A stretch of 64,000 nucleotides of DNA from Nageia nagi. Lineage: Eukaryota; Pinophyta. Shown in pieces: positions 35,401 to 47,400 of the stretch (position 1 is its first letter; the number at the start of each line of letters is the position of its first letter). The DNA lies in contig JBITNC010000001.1 in the NCBI GenBank assembly GCA_050084985.1, positions 210,056,001 through 210,120,000 of the forward strand, in the 5' to 3' direction. The position numbers and the translations under genes are program-made. The notes beneath the pieces were generated by a model, which saw nothing but the letters and a program-made list of their open reading frames with translations, was not told where the DNA came from and did no database searches.

Positions 35401-38400
35401 GCCAAATTGCATGGTTCAAAAAGAAGCATGCGCCAGCCTCCTGGTATCTTTGCCTTAGGATTATTGCGCCTTCTTCTGGTCAAGAATGCTTCCTGTTTCT
35501 GGCTCATTGTCAAGAAAGTCAAAGTTTTGTCTCTTGGAGGCATGCGCTAGGTGTGTAAGTGCCCAGACTTCATCTTCGAACCTTCCCTTTCGCCTGGACA
35601 GCCCCTTAGCCCAGTCGCATGGTTCACAAAGACAAGATTCTGTCCTTTTGAAGCATGTGCCAGCCCTTGGGAATGCCTAGTTTGACTTGATCAGCTTCCG
35701 ACTCGTCTTGGACTTCCTAATTCACCTAGATTTGACTTTTACTCTTCTCGAACTTATCCATTCTAAGGAATTTGCAATTTCTATTTTATCATGGCTAACT
35801 CTAATGAAGGGAGAGGCTATGAACTATGAGTAGTCCATGAATCAGGGTCTTGGTGACGCAACATGGGGAATGAATACGACGACAAAACGAAGTATATACA
35901 AAGGTGTGCTTGAGGGTCCCCAAAATCGTAGGATTTTGGGGCATGTTGTATTTTAGTCACAATAGGTCATATTCTTAATTCTACAACAAGAACCATCCAT
36001 TAACTCACTTTGAATGCCCTATCCTACCCTACCCTAATACTACTAACTTTTAAAATTAAGGAAAGTTAGTGTAGCTGGTAAGAACCTTCTATATCTGCCT
36101 GATCTTGATTGTTATTGGCACCAAAATAAGCATTGGCATCTAACACATACTCTTGGGACCTTTTAATACTTGACTTTGGCAATTCTATTTTTGCTTCCAT
36201 GAATTCTAAGATTGCATCATCTGATTGAAAAACGTCAAATGACAACTCCTTACTGTTGTCCTGTGCTTGAAATCTGACCTATGCTTGAACTTTTTGCAAA
36301 ATTGGCTTGTCAACTTTTTGCTTGCCATTCATTATCTGGAATATTGAACAATTTAGCTTCAATATGAGGCAGATCTATGTTATGTCTATCAACTACATGG
36401 CAATCTTGATAGGGATTATCATCAATAGTAATTTTGTACACTTTGCTTTCATGTTCAAATTTGAGACATCTATGCAAGGTTGAAGTAATTGCTCTCACTG
36501 CATGTATCCATGGCCTTCAAAGGATTTACTTCGGATTTCACACTTAATTTTTTGAGTGCTTGCGGAAGTAAAAATAATCAATCACACAAAAGTATGACAT
36601 AAATATTTACTCTGGTTCGATTGACGTGGTCTACATCCAGCTACAAATGAGTGATTCTTCATTAGGTAGATCCTTCATTACAACATCCAAAATGATCAAG
36701 AAACCCTACTTACAACATCCCAATGGAAGCATTCTCAACATTGCTAAAAGATTTTTAAAAAGCTCTTCCACGACCACTTTACTTGGACTAATATGAAGGT
36801 CTCTCTCACCATGAAAATCACTTCTCACAACAATAACATTATGTGCTAAGTCCCCACATACTAAGCTTGCCACTAACTTAGCATTCTCCCTCACAATACT
36901 TTCTGCCGCTCTCGTATTATGAGATCTCTCCTAACACATTCACAAACATGGTGCAACTCTTACACACACATAGAGTTTTTAGCACCGTCACACAACACAC
37001 TTCATGCCCATGGCATGGAACTCTTGCTGCAAGGGGATTTTTCGCAAAAGGGGAATTACCCAAGAAAGGGAATTAACAAATCTATTCTCCACATACCCTT
37101 TTATAATGTTAAGGGTGTACAATTTGAGGAGAATTGGTTGCAATATGTGATAAATACAAATATTCTCTCCAACTATTCTTCTCCACTTGGATCCGTAGGT
37201 TTTGGTTCTCCCTTTTATTTTGGCATTTAGTTTTGGATTTCTTATTATCAAACCCATTCAAAGTATTTAATTACCAAATATTAACCACCTATCCAAATAA
37301 ATCTCCCCCAATATTTAAATCCGACAAGTCCAACTGATTTATACCATAGTGGGTGGCCTTAATATAGAGTTAGCGTCCTCTTTGACCGACAGCTCTTCAA
37401 AACTAGATGTGGGTTTCCTTTTGTTAATTGGTAGTCTGCTTGCGCACATGGCACGATCAACTCCATATCCCTTGGTGGCTTCTTCAAACGTTTGGCGGTA
37501 AACTCCATACGCGGGTCCTCCTTCAAGGGAGCGGGTTTCTTACCGCTAACTGCTTCCTTAAGCAGCCCTCCTTTTTCCATGATGTCATCTTCAACTTGCG
37601 GCTTCCCTACGCTATCAACCCCTCTCTTGAGACTTTCGCCCGCGGGACTGAATCCTCTAATGTGGCTAGTCTTCCTTGCATTGGCGACTATGGTAGGCAA
37701 GTAAAACCAAGTTGCCATGTTGGTAGCCTCCTCCACGAGATCTCTGATCCCTCGTAACACCATTACCTCTTATCCGTTGACATGCTCGTGTCCCAGTGGT
37801 GGCGGTAAGTTTTGATGGTGCAATCCATGGTTGGTTGAGTAGTGGCCGATCTCTTCCTCCACATTGATAACCCCTCCTTGTACGCATCATGGTATTCCTT
37901 TCACATGCTTCTTGTCGGTTGCCAGAACACTGTCCACGTCGGTGCGTTGGAATCCTCCACTTGGACTAACGGGTGGTACATGTCCACCCTTTCTTCGGTG
38001 CATCATTCATGCTGGTGGGTGAGGGGAATTTGACCCCTTTTGACCTATCAGAGGATTATAATGGCCGTCTATATATTGTTTCCACTTAATAGAATTTGAT
38101 TTGCCCCTCAAAGTTTACATGGTATTCAAATGTTTAAATATGATATTACAAATAATTGAAATCTTTTTAAAAATTATCAAATAGTAATCTTTAATTATTA
38201 TTTGATAAAGATTTCAAACCTTCATATGATATCAGATTTCATCATTGTCAATACATCGATGATCTGGCGGAGTGAACTTTTAACTTGAAGAGAAAAACAT
38301 AATTTTTTTAAAACAATCCGAAAATCCATTTTGAATCAAAAATATTATAAGGTAGCTCACCTTGCATAATATAACTTGGAGATTCTAGGATTTTTGAATC

Positions 38401-41400
38401 TACTTGCAATGGTAATTTGATTCCTCCAATATGTTTTTTTTCACATTATCAAAACCTCTAATTTTCATTGTAGAACTTTCAATAGGAGACAACTCTACAT
38501 GCTTAAATTTTTGCAAAACATTTGTAGAACAAATGTTCAAACCTAAACCAGAATCAACCAATGATCTCTTGATTTATGCTCCAAATAGGTTGACATCGAT
38601 GTAGAGTCTTGGATTTTGATCTTTACATCTTGGCTAGGAAGCTCATTTTCATCAAATTTTTATCAGCTTCCTTTGTCTCTATGAATCTACCACTTCAGGA
38701 AAAGTTGATGCTGCCATATTTGTTGGGATTATGTGGTTGAGAAATTTGAATAAAATCATACAAGCTTATCTTAACTTGTATATTTTTCATCTTCTCAATC
38801 ATATTATATGCTCTTTAATGAAGAGGAGGCTCTACCTTATTGACTGTTGTATGTCGCCTTCCTCTTTAGCATTTGCACATACATATTCATTAACAATGAC
38901 ATTTATTATTTGGTCTTCTTCTTTTGGCATCTCTTTAGGGAAAACACATTTACCTTCTTGGATGAGATCATTAATAGCCTTCTCTAAAGCATCCTGGTTT
39001 TTTGTGTTGCTATTAATCTTCTACTTTATTTTCCAATGGCTTTAATAAATTTCTTTTGATAAGATATGCAAGAATGAACCTTCGCTGAATGGGAAAATTA
39101 ATTTTCTATCTTTGAGTGGCTGATCTTGCCAATGTTGGAGTCTCTGCCATGTTAACAGTTTTTTCTTCCTTCTTAGCATAGGGCTTCTTACTATCTTTTG
39201 CTGTACTAGCAGCACCATATTTAACACTTCCAACATCAACTAAGACTCTTTCTTTGGCAAGCATTTTCTTTCTCATAGTGCCAAATCCTTGATCCATAAA
39301 ATCTGCTGCATGTGATTTTAAACTTGGCAATAATGCATCCACAAAAATATTATTGATTTCATCCTCATCAAGTTTGCATATAATTGACTGCCATACCTTT
39401 TTGAATCTCGGGATAAATTTGTTTAACTTCTCACTAGGTCCTTGCCAAGGTGCACGTAGTCCCCCAATTTCAGAGCTTGCTTGGTATTATGATTGTAGTG
39501 ATCCATAAATGCTTTAATGATCACCCAGCTTCAAAACATATTCCTCTTGAAAATTGATCATATGTTGTTTATGATCACCTTCTCCATTAAAAATATCGAA
39601 ATTTGGTCTCTTATAATATGTTGGAATAGGAAAATTAAAGCTCTCATTTGTTAAAGGGCTGTTAAAGGATCCATCAAAATCATCATTCTTCTTTTTGAGC
39701 GTTGAACTGGGCTTTCAAGTTCACTAAATCTTTGCTTATTGCTGTCAATTGTGGATCTGAACCTTGTTGATTTTGATTGTCAATTTGATTTGCATTTTGA
39801 TCATTCTGACTATTTTGACCATGTTGACCCATAACCTGCAATACTTTGCTTAGGAGCATAGGATTAACAGTCAGTTGTTAGGCGATACTAGCAATATCTA
39901 GGTTTTGTGCCATTACAACATTGATATCGTTCTTGTCGTAGGGTAAAAAACAACATTGTTGGTGTCTAACACTTAAATTTTCGATTAACCCTAACACAAG
40001 TAGTAATAATAAATGAAACATACAGGTTCGCCAAAATGTATATGATGGAAAATTAATTGTATTAAATAATAATCCAAATGCGCTCATTTAGAGAATGAAA
40101 TGATAAAAGTTGTAATTGATACTAATTATATGAAATGATTAAAAGACTTGGATAGAACACCATTCAATATTCAACAAGTATAAATAAGAATGGAGTAAAT
40201 GCACCTATTTGATGTCAATCTTGAAATAATGTATCTTCAATGGCACTTAGATCCCACGCTCCAATAACTCCATAACAGGAACAACGTTGTTGTTGTTACA
40301 GAATACAATATCGACATCGTTGTTCTCTTTAGTAAATTAGACAAAGTATATAAAATGAAAGACAATAGTTAGCACGAGAGCGTAATAGATTCAAGTATGA
40401 TAGGTGGCAATGAGAATCGCTGAAAGAGATATGTGTGATGTATCAATTTTGACCTATAAAGATTTGATTGGGAATTGCAAGCCTTGTTCCTCCTTTACAC
40501 ATTGCCAAACAAGAAAAGAAGAATGTTAGCTGACATTCCATAATTTTAGGATAATATTGATAATCTCTAGACAATTATAAACTTATGAGTAATGTTGATT
40601 AGCACATTTATCCTATATATTCTTGATATTTGCCCAATTATAATAATTTATGAATGATATACTATAAATATAATTATAAAATAAATTAAAAATCAAATTG
40701 AGGTGTCTACACCAAGCATTTCATTATATGAACAAGCAAAGATATACTTTCTCTTTCTGATTGGTACAGTCATGCTCCCACTTTGATTAGTTTCGGAATT
40801 GCTTTTGTACCTATGTTGATTTCAATAGTTTCCTCTTTTAGTAGAGTAAATTCTTCTTTGAGTTGTGGCGGGGTAGGTAATGCTCCTAGTCCTGCACCAC
40901 AAATTCATCCATTTAGTTCACATACTGAATCTTATCCCCTCCCCCCAACCTAGTCTATTTCTATTCATACTAAGGTATGGAAAATAAAAGAGACTAATGT
41001 AGTAGGGGGAACCTGCTATTGTCTTCTTCATTATTGTTGTTATCACCCTCTTTTTCTCCAAAATAGGCATGAGGATGGAGCATTTACTGATTTAACCTTT
41101 TCTTAGTTGATTGAGGCAACTTCTTTTTCTCATCCACCAAATTCGTGCATGCTAGAATCTCATTGATTTCAACCATGCAAATTGTAATACCCCTACCTAG
41201 ATGCCCTATTTACATTTAGAAATTTTAATGTTAAATCATTTCATGTGGAATGGGACTTTCCCCCTTGGACATATTTTATATTTTTAAGTTGTGAAATAAG
41301 CATGTGCTTAATTGGATAACTTAAGTGAGGCATAATGCAAAATTATAACATAAAAGTATCAAACGAAGAGGAATGCCCCACTTTGGCATTATTGACCATT

Positions 41401-44400
41401 ATTATTTTTCATATTTCCTTTTGGAGTGAGTTGTTGCCATAGCCGCCATTCTAACCCTTATGCAGATGAAAACCTGTGGAAAATTTGAGTTCATGGACGA
41501 AAACCTCTGAATTCCAAGAGAGTTAGGACGAAAACCTTTGCTCTGTACTTGAGGTAGATCCATTCAGGGTCTACACTTATGTAGAATTTGTGATCTTAGC
41601 TTAGGGTTTGAAGGCTACATCAATATTATCAAAGTATTTAGTATTTTGGCATTGGATCAAGATACCCATCAGAGGTTTGAGTGCATTTACATCAAAATTT
41701 GTCATTGTTGGTGTGTGATTTGCATTATGTGGTCTTCTTTGCTTGGACAACTAGTCTTTGGGAGAGGATTGACTTAGATCAAGGGTTTTAGAAGCTAGAT
41801 CTGCACTTGTTTTATTATTTACAGTATTTCTCTTCGACAACCAACTTTGAGAGGGTTTACTTGTGACTTGGAGGTGATTTGGAGTCATTTGGAGATTAAC
41901 ACAAATCATAATTACTATCCTTGGAGGGACATTCAGTATTTAGTTGTCCAGATCTGCATTTGGGAGTGATTTACATCAGATCTACACATCAACATTTGGG
42001 ACGTACACTTTGGGAGACTTCCTGAAGCTATTTTGAGACATCTTGTCTAGACGTCCAGCCTTGGCATCCAAATTTGTGGTGATTAAAATGTTTCTTCATC
42101 ATTGTGGCTGTGATCTACTTCAGGTGTGGTTTAAGCTAGTACATTCTTGCTGCTCTAGTTATATTTCCGTGTGATCTATCAAATATTTGCAATAAAAGAT
42201 TAGATCTGCAATTCTGATTTCTGGGTGTTATGATTTGTGTGTGATCCACTTGTTAAGAGTCAGTAAAAACTGTGTTCTGCAATATTTTGAATTTAGAAAT
42301 CAGAAAGGTTTCAAATTTAGAGCAAAATTTGCACCTAGAGTTTGTATTTTCCTATTAGGGATATTTCACAAACTGATTGTTGGAAAAAATCTAAAGAGAT
42401 GGAACATCATGATCTACCTTGCCATTGCCTTTTCTTGGTGTGCTAGGTCTTCATATCCAATACCTGTTACTTGCTTGATATTTCCCACTTTGATGTTGAA
42501 CTCAGGCATTTCTTCCCCATTTTTACCTAGTTCAACGTCTTTGTAGCCACATTTTTCTTCCATGAACCTGGTGACGAAGTTGGAGTGTTTAGGATCCTTT
42601 TCCCCTTGCTTGACATGCAAGATCTCCCCTCTGTCTGAGCAGTCTCTGAACCTGGACAATTCTGACATTCTATTTTTGGAATAGTCTTTTTCTTGTTCTG
42701 GTCCTCACTTGTAATTTTCCTGATCCCAAAATTCCCTGGTTTTCGTATTGTTGGTGGTGCACTGTTCTGCAACAACACTATTGACGGTGCAGTTCCTGAT
42801 GAACCACCAGTCATCCCAATTCCTGAGTAGAGGCAATGAGGTCAACATCCTCAATTTGATGTACATCTAGCTCTGAGTTTTCAAATTTCACTGATTTTTC
42901 CCACTAAGACCAATCTGCCTCATGGTCACCTGTTGACTTTACCTTTTATTTGGGTTTTAATATTTGACAATTCATGCTCTGATTAAAAATTTTTCTTGAT
43001 CTAATAATCTTTTAGTCATATCTAGAAAGCTTTTTCTTGCTAGATCACATGTATAAGTTTGTAAATAAACTAACAAATTCCCCATAAAGGTAGCATTAAT
43101 ATCCTTTTTTGAAGGTTTAAAAGTCATTGATTGCCATAACTTTGGAAATCTTATTACAAACTTTAGTGAGATCCTTGAGCCTTACTTTCTTCTTTGCTTT
43201 ATACCTGTATTGATCAAGGAGTTCCTTTTCCAACTCTTTGAAGTCATTTATTGAATATGATGGAAGAAAGTAGAACCAATCAATTGCATCTCCTTTTAAT
43301 GATCTAGGGAAGAATCTTGCCATGAGCTTGGAATCGTTATCAACTTTGATGGAGAATTCTTCTTTGAACATTCGAACACGTTGACATGGATCACTATCTC
43401 CCTTGAGATCATCAGACTTTGGTTCCTTATAGTCTTTTGGAAGAGCTGTATTCATCACTTCAGATAATGGAGTAGAGTTTATTTCTGGTTCTTCATGGAT
43501 CTTCTTGCTTGCGAGCTTTTCAACTTTTCTTGTAGAAATCCTTCATTTCTTGCATATGCTTCTCAAATCTTTGTGATAAATCATTATTTGGACCTTCAAC
43601 ATTTTGTCTGTTCTGGCTCCTTTGTGCTCCTAAGGTATTTATCTTTTTCCACTCTTGAATGATGTTTTTGGCACAATTAGTGGAAAATATGCAAGAAAAA
43701 TAAGAACCAGGGTTTTTGTAATTTATAAAAAAAAAGATAAATGACCTAGTTTATAAAAGAGAATCGGGTTCACAAAACTGTGGACAATGTTTTATAAAAT
43801 TATTCAATAAATAACATAATCAGTATTGCTTACATAAAATGAGATCTTCACAATAACATAAGTCCTTATCCAATATTATACCTCAAACAACTATCCCACA
43901 TATACCTTGATACAAGAGTGAATATACAAGATGATGAATAACAACAATATAAATCATCCTAGTCATAAAATGAGATCTTCACAATAACGTAAGTCCTTAT
44001 CCAATATTATACCTCAAACAACTATCCCACAAATACCTTGATACAAGAGTGAATATACAAGATGATGAATAACAACAATATAAATTATCCTAGTCAACCC
44101 TTAATCCTCGTGGGATTGAACCAATTCCTGTAAGCTTCCTAGACCTATTACCCCACAAATGCACTTGAGACCTAACAATGTTCAAACACACAAAACAGGG
44201 ATACAAAGAACCTATTTTGCAGAATCAAATGTGGCATGAAAGCTCAGAGGTTTGTCATCGTTGTCCCACAAAGTCTGAACTCCAGATGACGTTAGAATTG
44301 CACTGTTGCCATTGTCTCCACAGGTCGTTGCACCATCAACGGTTCACTATTTAAAGAATTAGATGGTACGCATAAAATGAAAATTCTTCATAAGCATGTG

Positions 44401-47400
44401 GGCATAATAGATCCAGATAGCAAGGTGGCGACTAAAATCACCGAGACATGTTCTCTCTTGAAATTAGCCAGAGATGTCACGTATCAGGATCTGATAGGTG
44501 ATAATGAGCCTCTTTCCTCCTCTTATAACGCTTGTCACTTAGTACCTTGCAAGACGAAATGAAAGGAGTGTTAGTCGGCCCATCATTGAATAATCTTGAA
44601 CTTTACATCATAAGCATTATTTTTAGCTCATTAAATCATAAAATGTTGATTTTTGAATAAATCAAAAATCAAAATTAGATGTCTACAATACTATTATGAA
44701 CTACCATTTTTCTTTTATTCAAACATCACTGTGTAAATATTAATTTTCTGACTAACTTGAGGTTGCTAGATTATTTTTCATCATATTTTGAATATTGTAG
44801 AACTGTCTTCTATAATTCAGTATTTTAAGGATATCCAAATGTTAAGTTGTAGTTGGTTGGTTATCCAATATTATGTTCAAGTGAAAAATGCATTTCAACG
44901 CTGCAGATTGTTTCATGCCTACAAGGTTCCATAAACTTCAGTAAATTGGGAGCTAAGCTACCAAAGGGTGTACTCCTCGTAGGACCTCCAGGAACAGGTA
45001 AAACATTGTTGGCACGTGCTGTGGCTGGTGAGGCCAAAGTACCATTCTTTGCAACCTCTGCTAGTGAATTTGTGGAGTTGTTTGTGGGAAGAGGAGCTGC
45101 TCGAATCAGAGATCTTTTTAATGTTGCCAGGAAATGTGCACCATCTATCATTTTCATTGATGAACTTGATGCTGTTGGTGGGCGCCGAGGTAGAAGTTTT
45201 AATGACGAACGTGATCAAACACTGAATCAGGTACAACTCTGTTATCTAACTACCACAAACTCATTCTGCAGTTGAATTCATTGCCTTCTGCCTTAGTCAC
45301 CATGCTTTGCTTTTAGCTTGTGTGCTGTATGTTTATTTTGATGTCTTGCAATGGTGCTTTTATCTTGCTTTTTGAGATTTGCAGTTACTGACAGAGATGG
45401 ATGGGTTTGAGTCCGGAACTGGAGTACTTGTTATTGCTGCAACAAATAGACCAGAAGCCCTAGATTCAGCTCTATGCAGACCAGGCCGTTTTTCTAGAAG
45501 AGTGTTTGTAAGAGAACCGTCTGTAGAGGGCAGACGGGAGATCTTGGCTATTCATTTGCGTGGAATGCCTCTACAAGAGGACCCGGAAATAGTTTGCAAT
45601 TTTGTTGCATCTATCACTTCAGGATTTGTGGGTGCTGATCTTGCAAATGTTGTTAACGAGGCAGCATTGCTTGCTGCTCGACAAGGTAGGGTAAAATCTT
45701 GTGTGATTTATCTAGATTTAATATTCTTACATAATGATTTTGATCTATGTAAAGCTTGCCCCCCAATGTCAAAATGTAGTTTAAAAAACTCCAGGCAAAT
45801 GGTTTATATATAATGATACAAACTCAGCACAAAGCCATCAAGCAATCAGGGCCATGAGAATCTATTATTAACTATTTCTATAGCAATCATACTGCATTTT
45901 ATGAATATCCTTTTCACATATGCTCTAACCATATCCAAGAGATATATATGGTCCAGAAGCCAGATAGAGATCTGTATTCTAATACACCTGAGATTATATA
46001 CACTATAAGACATTCAACAAACATAATAGGAAGAATATAGCTTCAAGTTTGAAAATGAGCCAAAAGCTCCAACTCGTATATTTATTGAATTATGGGTGTC
46101 AAAAGAGAGTCTTTTTGGGGACCATTTGTAGGAAAGGTGTATATGCCTTGATGTCATTCAGCAAGTTTCACTTCCAAATAATTTGTGCAATGTTCTCACC
46201 TTTTTTTGCAATTTGGGAAAATATCATCTTTATGCCTGTTTTGAAGAGTATCTTTAGCTGTTGTTGGTTGATAGCATCAATAAACATAAAAATAGATAGA
46301 GTCGTACAACTTACCAAGCGTTCCATGCAATTACTCTTATTAAAGAAATATCCATTGCTTGTAATAAGGAAATTTCAAAATGATTCTAAGACTTTCTTTC
46401 CCATGAGCAAATGTCAAACTCCATTTGGCTTTTTGTAGTCTTCTTTCCCGTAGAGGGGCCTCCATGTAAGCTTTGATGTTTTTACATCTATATATTGCTA
46501 AACCAATTTTAGCGAAGAGATCATATGTAACTAATTTTCAACTGTTTACTAGAGAAAGAGAATAATATGCTCCCTTACATTGTAACTCCCATCTTTTGCA
46601 TTTGCCACCTTAGATATGTGTGCACTCATGTCTCTTAGTCCTTGGAGAGAGGATGTATGTGCACACTTCAAGTGTGACACATTAGACCAACAAATATTCC
46701 TCATAAGAGGAATTACAAATCCTTACTCATGTAAGGTGGCACTTGATAAGACAAACAAACTGTAGGAGATTTCCTCACAACTTATTTAATAAATACAAAT
46801 AAATAAATAGATCCTACACCTAGGAATCTAGGATCTAACTAAAGATTACATTTTCAACAATCGCATTTGCAAGCTGTAATAGTTAGAGGTTAAAAACATA
46901 TTACAGTTTGATCAAATTACTATTTTCACATTGATATATTGTACTGGTCACATGCACATTGTATCTGAACTGTTTACATGCTTCCTGCTCTTGGCCATTA
47001 CAGAGGACTAAGAATGGTAGAGTTGTAGACGTTTTCTGTAAGTCACTATATATAGAAAAGATCTATGCAAAATTGCATGATATCTTCTATTCTAGACATA
47101 AAATACGGGACACTGTTAATACTGATTTTCTGCAAAAAGTCAATATATCCTCACTAGTATGAAAGGCATCCTTAAGTAATAGTAGTTTTTTTTTTAAATT
47201 TTATTTGGCCTGCTATAATATCAGTAAATTAACTAATACTATCCTATTGATGCTTTTGCAGGAAATAATGCTGTTACTCTAGCAAACTTGAGAGAAGCAG
47301 TCCATAGAGCAAAATTTGGGATTGGTGATAAAATTGTTTTACCTACAATCATAGGGAAGGAGATTGGGCGATGGTTTCCTTGGATTCCATCTAAAACGAT

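Larger units (their letters stand above)
21441..35964 (-). mobile_element. Insertion D, unclassified, carrying an unknown gene
   Basis: Gypsy A sequence stops after GTAGGTCA (ending 21440) and resumes at TAGGTCA (35963-35969); gypsy B, aligned by eye, is continuous there. D is thus a discrete insertion with a 5-7 bp duplication. Without the Copia element inside, it is about 5.7 kb. On the - strand it has a TATA box (about 34665), a long decayed coding region (34488 to 22553), and a region of repeated hairpins (34820-35670) upstream. I found neither matching LTRs nor terminal inverted repeats, so its class is open. Confidence 0.6.
40712..43778 (-). mobile_element. Gypsy B internal region, split by gypsy A and a solo LTR
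   Basis: - strand. 40712-41182 is the decayed segment before RT (compare gypsy A at 21243-21440 and 35965-36130). 42414-42814 is the end of gag or the gag-protease link. 43117-43458 is the Gag core. It ends at the primer site at about 43764-43778 (GGGTTCACAA, close to the tRNA-Trp site of PMD-TE1). Its RT half would lie left of gypsy A but was lost. Confidence 0.75.
11485..44906 (+). other. FTSHI3 intron 1, 33,422 bp
   Basis: Donor GTACGT, acceptor CTGCAG at 44901-44906. The reading frame resumes as [15 protein letters not shown], contiguous with exon 1 in the family. Nearly the whole intron is nested retroelements; only 11485 to about 12505 and 44688-44906 look free of them. Confidence 0.92.

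Noticed and set aside
21441-35964. Insertion D as an LTR retrotransposon
   Set aside because: It starts with TG and has a short duplication, but the left kilobase and the right 1.4 kb do not resemble each other, so no LTR pair can be shown.
35918-35964. Insertion D as a Helitron, based on a hairpin near one end
   Set aside because: Helitrons insert without target duplication and end in CTRR close behind the hairpin. Here there is a duplication and no such end.
46049-47162. Frames of 129 and 67 codons inside FTSHI3 intron 3
   Set aside because: They lie between a good donor at 45686 and acceptor at 47261, and the exons on both sides join in frame without them.
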